Shown: positions 1-6,409, counted from the first letter of the stretch. The stretch is 12,980 bases of DNA from Lachnospiraceae bacterium (GCA_900770785.1 CAAGLJ010000230.1:1-12980), one strand, 5' to 3'. Translations and numbers: made by a program. The notes: generated by a model from the letters alone, not told the origin.

Positions 1-2
1 AG

Positions 3-293
3 GATTACATAAAAAACCCCAAGCCCAGTGGCTATAAAAGCTATCATATGCTGGTGACCGTGCCGATTTATCTGTCGGACAGAATCGTTCATGCAAAGGT
101 GGAGATTCAGATTAGAACTGTAGCTATGGATTTCTGGGCTTCTCTGGAGCATAAGATTAATTATAAATTTGAAGGGAATGTGCCTCAGCATATCAAGGAT
201 GAGCTGGTAGACTGTTCCAGGATGGTTTCTGCACTGGATGGAAAGATGCTCTCGCTGAATGAGCAGATTCAAAATATGGCAGGAAAAGAATAA
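3..293 (+). CDS. Small alarmone synthetase (RelA/SpoT domain), C-terminal part
   Basis: This is the 3' part of a GTP pyrophosphokinase that transfers pyrophosphate from ATP to GDP or GTP to make the stringent-response alarmones (p)ppGpp. The reading frame is open from base 3, so the start lies outside the window. Visible synthetase motifs are NPKPSGYKSYHM at the left edge, then VEIQIRTVAMDFWASLEHK, which contains the Glu of the EIQIRT motif (codon at 102-104). The protein stops about 50 residues after that motif with no TGS or ACT domain, which points to a single-domain small synthetase (RelQ/YjbM or RelP/YwaC type) rather than a long RelA/SpoT enzyme. The N-terminal half is unseen, so RelQ and RelP cannot be told apart. 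An internal ATG at 48 is not the start, because the family motif begins upstream of it. An intrinsic terminator follows directly, so it is not co-transcribed with the next gene. Confidence 0.9.
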   Translation, partial: DYIKNPKPSGYKSYHMLVTVPIYLSDRIVHAKVEIQIRTVAMDFWASLEHKINYKFEGNVPQHIKDELVDCSRMVSALDGKMLSLNEQIQNMAGKE

Positions 294-303
294 GAAGGTC
301 AGG

Positions 304-327
304 GAGGCTGCGGCAGCAGCCTCTTTT
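304..327 (+). terminator. Intrinsic terminator after the alarmone synthetase
   Basis: An 8-bp perfect GC-rich stem (GAGGCTGC at 304-311 with GCAGCCTC at 316-323), a 4-base loop and a run of four T at 324-327. It begins 11 bases after the stop codon at 291-293. Confidence 0.88.
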
Positions 328-560
328 ACGTTGTGAAAAACAGGAGATATATGGTCGATTATTTTTCCCATAAATGAGGAGTGCCCAGGCACCTTTCGGC
401 ACCCGGGCTATTATGAAAAAATTCATCTTATTTGCAAATACATCTGGTTGAAAAGAACATATTTCTGACTTGTTCTCAGTATAGCAGTAAAATATGAACA
501 AATTATGAAGAGTATGTAAAAATGTAGTGAATAATGACGAAAACAAAAAAATAAAAAAAT

Positions 561-585
561 TTTTTGTGTACATTATGCACAAAAA
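561..585. promoter_or_regulatory. Inverted repeat upstream of the -35 box, candidate operator
   Basis: Perfect 8-base arms TTTTTGTG (561-568) and CACAAAAA (578-585) are separated by 9 bases. The centre, base 573, lies about 56 bases before the predicted transcription start (about 629), a position typical of an activator that contacts RNA polymerase from upstream. The left arm abuts an A7T6 tract (553-565) likely to bend DNA. TGTG-N9-CACA resembles the CRP/FNR-type TGTG-N8-CACA half-sites but has one extra spacer base, so no family is assigned. Confidence 0.45.
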
Positions 586-593
586 CAAGAAAA

Positions 594-622
594 TTGTAAA
601 ATGTCGTAAAATATGCTAAAAT
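594..622 (+). promoter_or_regulatory. SigA-type promoter for the coiled-coil membrane protein gene
   Basis: A -35 box TTGTAA (594-599), a 17-base spacer and a -10 box TAAAAT (617-622), with an extended -10 TGC immediately upstream (614-616). The predicted start is near 629, giving a leader of about 35 bases. The ribosome binding site GGGAGG sits at 652-657. It probably also drives the flavin reductase gene, since no promoter or terminator is seen in the 66 bases between the two genes. Confidence 0.75.
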
Positions 623-663
623 AGCACCAGTTAATGTAAAGTTGCACTAATGGGAGGAAGGTA

Positions 664-1239
664 ATGGATAATTTTATTGACAAATTGGCCCAGAAGTTTA
701 CAGCAGGTGAAGTAATCAAGGCTAATCAGGCAGCAGAGGAGGGAGAATTAAGAAGGCTGCGGGAGCAGGTGGCAGAGTACGAAAGATGTTTGCAGGAGAT
801 GCGTAAGCTACAGATGCGGAATACGGAAGCGGCAGAGAGCCTGAAGGAACTTTTGGAGCAAAGCAAGGCTGATATTCGGGGATTAGCCGATGAGAGTCTG
901 AATAAAATTACCCGGCTTACGGCTCCGGAAGGCAGCGATAAGAGAATAGAGGAAACCCTGGATAAGCTGATAGCGACTGCGGAAAAAAACCAGAAGGAGA
1001 TTGCAGAATGGTTCAGACAGGCAGACGATTTTCTGCATAAGGAAAATGTTAAGGTCTACCGGAATGTACAGGCAGTGGTAACGGAGGAAAGCAAAACCGG
1101 AAGGGAGGCTATTCTGGCAGCCCAGGATTCTACTGCGAAAAAGTATTACAAAAAAATGCTGTGGGTAATGGTGCTTACCTTCCTGGCAGCGGCAGCAGGG
1201 GTGATTATTCAGGTAATGGATCTGGGGGGGATGTTCTAG
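664..1239 (+). CDS. Uncharacterised coiled-coil protein with C-terminal membrane anchor
   Basis: I do not recognise a named family for this 191-residue protein. It has no N-terminal signal. Residues about 20-75 are rich in Glu, Gln, Arg, Leu and Ala with heptad-like spacing (LRRLREQVAEYERCLQEM), predicting a coiled coil. Residues about 95-150 form a second long charged helical region. A basic stretch (KKYYKK, about 159-164) precedes one hydrophobic segment at about 166-184, leaving about seven residues after it. This is a tail-anchored layout, with the coiled-coil part in the cytoplasm. The start is supported by GGGAGG 6 bases upstream and by the promoter at 594-622. The flavin reductase gene follows after 66 bases and is probably co-transcribed, though that gives no clear functional clue. 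Scaffold or membrane-tethered adaptor roles are only guesses; the prediction of a real, expressed protein is firm. Confidence 0.8.
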   Translation: MDNFIDKLAQKFTAGEVIKANQAAEEGELRRLREQVAEYERCLQEMRKLQMRNTEAAESLKELLEQSKADIRGLADESLNKITRLTAPEGSDKRIEETLDKLIATAEKNQKEIAEWFRQADDFLHKENVKVYRNVQAVVTEESKTGREAILAAQDSTAKKYYKKMLWVMVLTFLAAAAGVIIQVMDLGGMF

Positions 1240-1305
1240 TGCCCCGCCCTCGGATCAGGCAGACGAAATACTGAAAATCAGAAGGAAGAAGGAGGTTTAA
1301 GACTT

Positions 1306-1869
1306 ATGGCAAAACAAAGCTGGAAACCAGGCAATATGCTTTATCCTGTACCGGCAGTGCTGGTAAGCTGCCAGGGGAAGGATACTAAACCCAATCTGAT
1401 TACCATAGCCTGGGCAGGAACCGTTTGCAGTTCACCACCTATGGTATCCATTTCTGTGAGACCGGAAAGGTATTCCTACGGAATGATTCGGGAAACCGGA
1501 GAGTTTGTAATTAATCTGACCACGGAGGAACTGGTGCGGGCAACAGATTACTGTGGAGTGGTCAGTGGGAAAGATGTAGATAAATGGGAAAAAATGCGGC
1601 TTACCCCCATGCCTTCTCAGGTGGTAAAGGCGCCCGGAGTGAAGGAAAGCCCTGTCAATCTGGAATGTAAGGTAACCCAGGTGCTGGAACTGGGAACACA
1701 TCATATGTTTTTGGCGGAAATAGTAGCTGTTCATGTGGATGAGAAGTATATGGACGAAAAGGGAAAGTTTAATCTGGAGAACAGTAATCCGGTGGCCTAT
1801 TCCCATGGAACCTATTTTGCCTTAGGTGACGAACTGGGCAGATTCGGTTATTCCGTACGAAAGAAGTAG
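1306..1869 (+). CDS. Flavin reductase family protein (FMN-binding split barrel)
   Basis: A 187-residue protein matching the flavin reductase-like / flavoredoxin family, small cytoplasmic FMN-binding split-barrel proteins that reduce flavin with NAD(P)H or shuttle electrons. Family features seen are the N-terminal stretch YPVPAVLVSC, the segment TIAWAGTVCSSPPMVSISV, where this fold contacts the flavin, and FVINLTTEELVRATDYCGVVSGKDVDKW, the usual NLP..L...D..G..SG..VDK block. The domain fills nearly the whole protein. The ribosome binding site AGGAGG (1290-1295) lies 10 bases before the ATG, slightly long but the only candidate. The physiological partner cannot be deduced: no oxygenase, rubredoxin or sulfite reductase gene is nearby, and the upstream neighbour is an uncharacterised membrane protein. 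The gene ends two bases before a long hairpin terminator. Confidence 0.88.
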   Translation: MAKQSWKPGNMLYPVPAVLVSCQGKDTKPNLITIAWAGTVCSSPPMVSISVRPERYSYGMIRETGEFVINLTTEELVRATDYCGVVSGKDVDKWEKMRLTPMPSQVVKAPGVKESPVNLECKVTQVLELGTHHMFLAEIVAVHVDEKYMDEKGKFNLENSNPVAYSHGTYFALGDELGRFGYSVRKK

Positions 1870-1871
1870 AC

Positions 1872-1929
1872 CCTTTTAGGGGCAATGCAGCGAAGGAATA
1901 GATGCATTGCCCCTAAAAAGGCTTTTTTT
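1872..1929 (+). terminator. Long-stem intrinsic terminator after the flavin reductase gene
   Basis: A perfect 16-bp stem, TTTTAGGGGCAATGCA at 1874-1889 with its complement at 1903-1918, a 13-base loop and seven T at 1923-1929. The stem can extend by CC/GG around one bulged A. On the minus strand no T-run follows the stem, so it should stop plus-strand transcription well but is a poor intrinsic terminator for the converging dinB gene. Confidence 0.92.
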
Positions 1930-3163
1930 CCTTCAAAAGGCTTCCACGAATGACGGCAGAATCTCCATATTTATGCTTGATTTTATCCAGTGCCTGATTT
2001 AGCTTCTGCTGTCTGGCGGTATCAAATTCTGGAGACTTTTGCTCCAATAAATGAGCGTCTGTGGTTTTTTGCTTGGCTAAATCGAAGAGATTCATCTGTA
2101 TCGGTTCACTATGGTCGGTCAGTCTGGAGGTTCGTATACCTAAAAGGCGCACAGGGGAGCGATTCCAAAGCTCGTCAAAGAGACTGCAGGCAGTCTGATA
2201 GATTACATCAGCAGAATCGGTAGGTGAAGACAATGTGGTCTGATGAGATACACTGCGAAAGGTGCTGTATTTTATCTCGCAGCTGACCATAAGGGCCAGC
2301 TGACCGGATCTGCGAAGACGGCTGGCCACGCTCTCTGCCAAGCCCAGGAAAACAGGGAGTGCCTCCTCGCGGCTGCCTATATCCGTTCTCAGCGTTGTGG
2401 AATTACCGATTCCTTTAGCAATGTAGGGAGCCGATTCCACAACAGAAGTATCTATTCCGTTTGCATAGTTATGGAGTAAAATACCATGACTTTTCAGATG
2501 GGCAGCAATAATCTCAGGATCGGCCTTTGCCAGATCGCCAATGGTAAGTATTTCCAGCTTCCGAAGAGTATTTACGCTGGAATGTCCGCACATATATAAA
2601 CGGTTGATGGGTAAAGGCCACATTTTCTCTCTAACCTGGTGGGTGAAAAGAGTATGAACCCGGTTCGGTTTCTCAAAATCAGAAGCCATTTTGGCCAGAA
2701 CCTTCCTGTTGGAAATGCCAATATTTACGGTAAAATGGAATCGCTCATAAATAGAATCCTTAATCTCATGAGCAGCCTCCTCCCAGGAAGAGTAAAGATG
2801 GGCGATAGAAGTAAAATCCATATAGCATTCGTCAATACTGACCTGCTCAACCAGGGGGCAGAGGGAAGAAAGATAGTCCATCAGCTGTCGGGAACGGGCA
2901 GCGTACATCTTATGGTCGGGAGAGGCAAGGGTAAGCCCGGGGCACTTTCGGAGGGCAGCTGCAATAGGCTCTCCGGTCTGTATGCCGTAGGCTCTGGCAG
3001 GAACAGATTTGGCAAGAACCACCCCATGCCTTTTGGTCTGATCGCCGCCGATTACGGAAGGGATCTGACGCAAATCCGTAGCTTCACCTGCTTCAAGCAG
3101 ATCAAGGGCTGTCCAGCTTAAAAAAGCAGAATTTACATCAATATGAAAAATAATCGGTTCCAT
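1913..3163 (-). CDS. dinB: Y-family DNA polymerase (DNA polymerase IV-like)
   Basis: An error-prone translesion DNA polymerase of 416 residues. The metal-binding active site is visible: D9 in FHIDVNSAF and D111-E112 in VSIDECYMDF. F14 aligns with the steric-gate residue that excludes ribonucleotides. SNRKVLAKMASDFEKPN and the helix-hairpin-helix region after it are typical of the family. QMNLFD at about 356-361 is a sliding-clamp binding motif, followed by an unusually long tail of about 55 residues ending in a YGDSAVIRGSLL stretch. The start was set at 3163 because MEPIIFHID matches the usual N-terminus and AAAGGACG lies just upstream; an in-frame ATG at 3205 would add 14 residues unlike the family and lies very close to the predicted transcript start. 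Divergent from the cell-wall peptidase. No LexA-like box (GAAC-N4-GTTC) was seen upstream. The stop codon lies inside the 3' arm of the neighbouring terminator. Confidence 0.92.
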   Translation of the reverse strand: MEPIIFHIDVNSAFLSWTALDLLEAGEATDLRQIPSVIGGDQTKRHGVVLAKSVPARAYGIQTGEPIAAALRKCPGLTLASPDHKMYAARSRQLMDYLSSLCPLVEQVSIDECYMDFTSIAHLYSSWEEAAHEIKDSIYERFHFTVNIGISNRKVLAKMASDFEKPNRVHTLFTHQVREKMWPLPINRLYMCGHSSVNTLRKLEILTIGDLAKADPEIIAAHLKSHGILLHNYANGIDTSVVESAPYIAKGIGNSTTLRTDIGSREEALPVFLGLAESVASRLRRSGQLALMVSCEIKYSTFRSVSHQTTLSSPTDSADVIYQTACSLFDELWNRSPVRLLGIRTSRLTDHSEPIQMNLFDLAKQKTTDAHLLEQKSPEFDTARQQKLNQALDKIKHKYGDSAVIRGSLLKEKKPF

Positions 3164-3220
3164 TTGCCCCGTCCTTTCGTAAATGTTCAGTGGCCTTGCA
3201 GCCATTTCCTTTTCACTTTT

Positions 3221-3249
3221 ACAGTATCACCATAACATTTACTTTACAA
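3221..3249 (-). promoter_or_regulatory. Candidate promoter for dinB
   Basis: On the minus strand: -35 TTGTAA (3244-3249), a 17-base spacer and -10 TACTGT (3221-3226) preceded by TGA (extended -10). The -10 box itself is weak. The predicted start is near 3214, about 50 bases before the ATG at 3163. The -35 overlaps the -35 of the divergent peptidase promoter (3243-3248). A second candidate, TTGTAA (3279-3284) with TATTTT (3256-3261), would overlap the WalR-like box instead. Confidence 0.45.
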
Positions 3250-3271
3250 GAAAAAAAAATACTGCTATGAT
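3243..3271 (+). promoter_or_regulatory. SigA-type promoter for the M23 peptidase gene
   Basis: A -35 box TTTACA (3243-3248, 5 of 6 consensus bases), a 17-base spacer and -10 box TATGAT (3266-3271, 5 of 6) with an extended -10 TGC at 3263-3265. The predicted start is near 3278, giving an 87-base leader. Confidence 0.75.
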
Positions 3272-3276
3272 AGAGT

Positions 3277-3293
3277 TGTTACAAAATTGTTAC
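3277..3293 (+). promoter_or_regulatory. WalR (YycF)-type response regulator box
   Basis: TGTTAC-AAAAT-TGTTAC fits the known WalR consensus TGTWAH-N5-TGTWAH at every position, with identical half-sites 11 bases apart. The box lies just downstream of the -10 and covers the predicted transcription start. In Bacillus, WalR sites at this position generally repress and sites upstream activate; repression is therefore the simpler inference. Binding by the local WalR is inferred, not shown. Confidence 0.6.
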
Positions 3294-3312
3294 ATTGAAT
3301 GAAAGTAAAAGA

Positions 3313-3356
3313 GGGAAAGAAGAATCGGTCAAAATAACAGTAGATTCGTCTTTTCT
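3313..3356 (+). promoter_or_regulatory. Leader hairpin of the M23 peptidase mRNA
   Basis: Bases 3313-3326 pair with 3343-3356 over 14 positions with one A.G mismatch (3321/3348) and two G.U pairs, around a 16-base loop. The only Shine-Dalgarno-like sequence in the leader (AGAGGG, 3310-3315) lies at the foot of the 5' arm, and the stem ends 8 bases before the ATG at 3365. It is not followed by a T-run, so it is not an obvious terminator. Confidence 0.55.
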
Positions 3357-3364
3357 CAATATAG

Positions 3365-4957
3365 ATGGATAAGAGTATGATTAAGATCACAAAATATTAC
3401 AAACGACTTCGGGTCAGTTTTTTTCGGACAGCGATTTTTGCCGCTTTTTTTTATGTCTTTTTCCTTCCCAATCTGGTGAAGATTGAGGAAGCGGGAAGTA
3501 ATTATTTTACAATTTATTTAAATGAGTCCATAATTGGATGTACAGATTCCAGGGAAAAAATAGAAGAATTGATTGCCAAAGCCCGCAGAACCATAGCCAA
3601 AGATTCTACGGATATTATTTATGCCAGAACGGATCTTGAGGTGGAAGAAAAGGAAGTAGTTTTTGGACAGATTGACAGTGACAAAATACTCCTGGAACGG
3701 ATTGTGGATGCTTTGCAGAAGAATTCCATTCAGACCCTGCAGCGTGCCTATACCGTTAAAATCAATAATTATACTGTAAATCTTGCCACCTCCGAAGAGG
3801 TAGTTGCCCTGCTGGAGGAGGCTTTGGCAAAGTATGATACGAAGGGCCGGTATGGGATTAAGCTGAAGCTGGATCCCTCCAGAGAGCTGACCGTATTAAG
3901 TGCCGAGGTTGTCCGCAAAGAAGAGAAGGAGGAAGAGGGGATTCCGGCCTTCTGGAAGGGCGGTATAGAAGGCTACTTTGAAGATATGTTTGAAGAGCTG
4001 GAACCGGGCATTACAGAGGATTTTGAGGATTATGAGTATGGCCTCATGGAGATAGATTTTGCCGAGAATGTGGAGATTGTAGAAGCCTTCCTGCTGGAAG
4101 GGGAGCTTACTTCTCTTGAGGATGCTGTAGAGCAGGTAACCAAGGATCAGGAGGTTAACGTGACCTATGAGGTGGTTGCAGGCGACACTTTATCCAGAAT
4201 TGCAGAAAAAACGAACATTCCGCTGGATAGAATCATAGAATTAAATGAGAACCTTGAAAATGAAAATTCTACCATTCGTATCGGAGAGGAGCTGATTGTT
4301 ACCGTTCCTGAACCGGAGCTGTCGGTTGTCAGAACCGAACAGGTATATCTGGAAGAAGCCTATGATGCAGAAGTAATTTACATCGACAATGATGACTGGT
4401 ATACGTCGGAAGAGGTTACCAGACAGGAGCCCTCCACCGGTTTCCGTAAAGCCATAGCTCAGGTTACTTACCGTAACAATAAGGAAGTCAGTAAAGAGGT
4501 TATTATGGAGGAGGTGGTAATGGAGGCCGTTCCCAAGATAGTGGAAAGGGGAACCAAGATACCGCCTACCTATGTGAAGCCCATTTCCGGCGGACGACTG
4601 ACCTCACGCTTTGGCAGAAGGACTTCACCCACCAGGGGGGCATCCAGCAATCATAAGGGAATAGACTGGGGCGTACCCAGCGGTACAGCCGTAATGGCAT
4701 CCTCCGGTGGTACAGTAACCAAGGCCGGCTGGCTGGGAGGATATGGCTATGTTGTTTATATCAGGCATCCGGGAGGAACAGAGACCAGATATGCCCATTT
4801 GAGTAAGGTACTGGTATCTGCCGGACAGACGGTAAAGCAGGGAGAGAAAATTGCACTCAGCGGCAACACAGGTGTCAGTACAGGACCTCACTTACACTTT
4901 GAAATACGAATTAATGGCACAGCGGTTAATCCACTGGATTATCTGGATTATTATTAA
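3365..4957 (+). CDS. Membrane-anchored M23 metallopeptidase with LysM and G5 domains
   Basis: A 530-residue cell-wall endopeptidase predicted to cut peptide cross-links in peptidoglycan from the outer face of the membrane. It has a short basic N-terminus, one membrane segment at about 19-37 with no clear cleavage site, and a long acidic extracellular region (41-265) I cannot assign. A LysM peptidoglycan-binding domain (about 268-315, YEVVAGDTLSRIAEKTNI) and a G5-like domain (about 321-397) follow, then an M23 peptidase domain (about 410-526). The zinc site is complete: H430 and D434 (HKGID), H478 (YAH), H509 and H511 (HLH). An in-frame TAG directly precedes the ATG at 3365, so the frame cannot begin earlier; ATG 3377 is an alternative. 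Neither has a normal Shine-Dalgarno at normal distance. The next gene is murA, with its own promoter. A WalR-type box at the promoter agrees with a cell-wall hydrolase role. Confidence 0.93.
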   Translation: MDKSMIKITKYYKRLRVSFFRTAIFAAFFYVFFLPNLVKIEEAGSNYFTIYLNESIIGCTDSREKIEELIAKARRTIAKDSTDIIYARTDLEVEEKEVVFGQIDSDKILLERIVDALQKNSIQTLQRAYTVKINNYTVNLATSEEVVALLEEALAKYDTKGRYGIKLKLDPSRELTVLSAEVVRKEEKEEEGIPAFWKGGIEGYFEDMFEELEPGITEDFEDYEYGLMEIDFAENVEIVEAFLLEGELTSLEDAVEQVTKDQEVNVTYEVVAGDTLSRIAEKTNIPLDRIIELNENLENENSTIRIGEELIVTVPEPELSVVRTEQVYLEEAYDAEVIYIDNDDWYTSEEVTRQEPSTGFRKAIAQVTYRNNKEVSKEVIMEEVVMEAVPKIVERGTKIPPTYVKPISGGRLTSRFGRRTSPTRGASSNHKGIDWGVPSGTAVMASSGGTVTKAGWLGGYGYVVYIRHPGGTETRYAHLSKVLVSAGQTVKQGEKIALSGNTGVSTGPHLHFEIRINGTAVNPLDYLDYY

Positions 4958-4978
4958 AACCAAACAAAGGTTTGCAGG

Positions 4979-5006
4979 TTTACAAAATGAAATAATGTGC
5001 TATACT
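4979..5006 (+). promoter_or_regulatory. SigA-type promoter for murA
   Basis: A -35 TTTACA (4979-4984), a 16-base spacer and -10 TATACT (5001-5006) preceded by TGC (extended -10). It lies in the 95 bases between the peptidase gene and murA; no terminator is seen there, so murA may also receive read-through. Confidence 0.7.
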
Positions 5007-5052
5007 ATCTTGATGATACGACGATGCGTAGATTGTTTATAAGAGGTAAGCG

Positions 5053-6345
5053 ATGGAACAATATGCAATTAAAGGTGGAAATCCTCTGGTTGGAGAGGTT
5101 GAGATTGGCGGGGCCAAGAACGCTGCCCTTCCCATTCTCGCCGCTGCCATTATGACGGACGAAACCGTTTTGATAGAAAATGTCCCTGATGTAAGGGACA
5201 CTAATGTGCTGATGCAGGCAATGGAGAGTATTGGTGTTATTGTAGAAAGGATAGACAGACACACCGTTAAAATTAATGGTTCACAGATTAATGTTCACGT
5301 AATTGAGGACGATTTTATCAAAAAAATCAGAGCATCCTATTACCTGATTGGAGCCCTTTTAGGCAAGTATAAGAAGGCAGAAGTGGTACTTCCCGGTGGA
5401 TGCAATATAGGAAGCCGCCCGATTGACCAGCATATTAAAGGGTGGAAGGCTCTGGGAACCAGAGTGGATATTGCTCATGGCCTCATTTCAGCCGAGGCTG
5501 AGGAGCTGAGAGGAAGCCATATTTATATGGACGTGGTTTCTGTGGGAGCCACTATTAATGTGATGATGGCTGCTGTAATGGCAGAAGGCCAGACCATTAT
5601 TGAAAATGCGGCAAAGGAGCCCCATGTGGTGGATTTGGCTAACTTCTTAAACAGTATGGGAGCCAACATCAAAGGGGCAGGTACGGATGTTATCCGTATT
5701 AAAGGAGTGACCAGCCTGCACAAAACCGAATATACGATCATTCCCGACCAGATTGAAGCAGGAACCTTTATGTTTGCTGCCGCAGTGACCAAGGGGGATA
5801 TTACCGTTAAAAACGTTATACCAAAGCATCTGGAATCCATTACAGCCAAACTTACTGAGATTGGCTGTGAAGTGGAGGAATCTGATGATGCTGTTCGCGT
5901 GGTGGCTTCTAAACCCCTCAATCATACCCATGTAAAGACCCTCCCCTATCCGGGTTTTCCTACGGATATGCAGCCTCAAATGGCGGTGGCTCTGGGCTTG
6001 TCACAGGGAACCAGTATTGTGACGGAAAGTATTTTTGAAAACAGATTCCGCTATGTGGATGAATTGACCAGAATGGGAGCCAATATCAAGGTGGAAGGAA
6101 ATACAGCCATTATCAATGGTGTTTCCAGATATACCGGTGCCAGTCTCAGTGCGCCTGATTTGCGTGCAGGAGCAGCCCTGGTATTAGCAGGACTGGCAGC
6201 AGAAGGCTTTACCATGATTGACGAGATTCAGTATATCCAAAGAGGATATGAGGATTTTGACCAGAAGCTGCAGGGGCTGGGGGCACAGATTGAAAAGGTA
6301 GAAACAGAGCGGGAAATTCAGAAATTTAAATTAAAGGTAGGTTAG
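5053..6345 (+). CDS. murA: UDP-N-acetylglucosamine 1-carboxyvinyltransferase
   Basis: MurA catalyses the first committed step of peptidoglycan synthesis in the cytoplasm, transferring enolpyruvate from phosphoenolpyruvate to UDP-GlcNAc. At 430 residues it has normal family length. Conserved sites seen are K22-N23 in GGAKNAALP, the catalytic loop PGGCNIGSRPID with C117, the Asp in GFPTDMQPQ and the Arg in DLRAGAALV. C117 is the residue alkylated by fosfomycin; an enzyme with Cys rather than Asp here is expected to be sensitive to that drug. AAGAGG (5041-5046) lies 6 bases before the ATG. The last 20 or so residues are charged and extend a little past the usual end. Clostridia often carry two MurA paralogues; whether this is the primary copy cannot be decided here, but its place beside a cell-wall peptidase is consistent with a main role in wall synthesis. 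Confidence 0.96.
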   Translation: MEQYAIKGGNPLVGEVEIGGAKNAALPILAAAIMTDETVLIENVPDVRDTNVLMQAMESIGVIVERIDRHTVKINGSQINVHVIEDDFIKKIRASYYLIGALLGKYKKAEVVLPGGCNIGSRPIDQHIKGWKALGTRVDIAHGLISAEAEELRGSHIYMDVVSVGATINVMMAAVMAEGQTIIENAAKEPHVVDLANFLNSMGANIKGAGTDVIRIKGVTSLHKTEYTIIPDQIEAGTFMFAAAVTKGDITVKNVIPKHLESITAKLTEIGCEVEESDDAVRVVASKPLNHTHVKTLPYPGFPTDMQPQMAVALGLSQGTSIVTESIFENRFRYVDELTRMGANIKVEGNTAIINGVSRYTGASLSAPDLRAGAALVLAGLAAEGFTMIDEIQYIQRGYEDFDQKLQGLGAQIEKVETEREIQKFKLKVG

Positions 6346-6357
6346 AGTTAAATAAAG

Positions 6358-6409
6358 AAACTGCCGTAGGGATACCGACATTAGTCGGCTGTTCCAACGG
6401 CAGTTTTTT
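6358..6409. terminator. Branched bidirectional terminator between murA and the HD-GYP gene
   Basis: The outer stem AAACTGCCGT (6358-6367) pairs with ACGGCAGTTT (6397-6406), followed by T to 6409. Inside are a GGGA/TTCC helix (6369-6372 with 6392-6395, one G.U) and a CCGAC/GTCGG helix (6375-6379 with 6384-6388) with an ATTA loop. On the minus strand the same stem is followed by a T-rich stretch (TTTCTTTATTT), so it can serve both converging genes. Confidence 0.9.

Noticed and set aside
455..475. GAACA...TGTTC inverted repeat as a LexA-like site
   Set aside because: The half-sites are separated by 11 bases rather than 4 and lie far from any promoter.
193..588. 131-codon open frame on the minus strand
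   Set aside because: It overlaps the alarmone synthetase, its terminator and AT-rich regulatory DNA, and its product is a low-complexity Phe/Leu/Ser mix with no family features.
3164..3205. Upstream ATG for dinB at 3205
   Set aside because: The extra 14 residues do not resemble the family N-terminus, the AAAAGGA sequence is almost touching that ATG, and the predicted transcript start is only about 9 bases away.
3206..3300. LexA (SOS) box upstream of dinB
   Set aside because: No GAAC-N4-GTTC-like sequence is present; the only repeat here is the direct TGTTAC pair, which is not a LexA palindrome.
4958..4978. AAACC/GGTTT hairpin as a terminator after the peptidase gene
   Set aside because: Only five weak pairs and no T-run follow, so read-through into murA is more likely.
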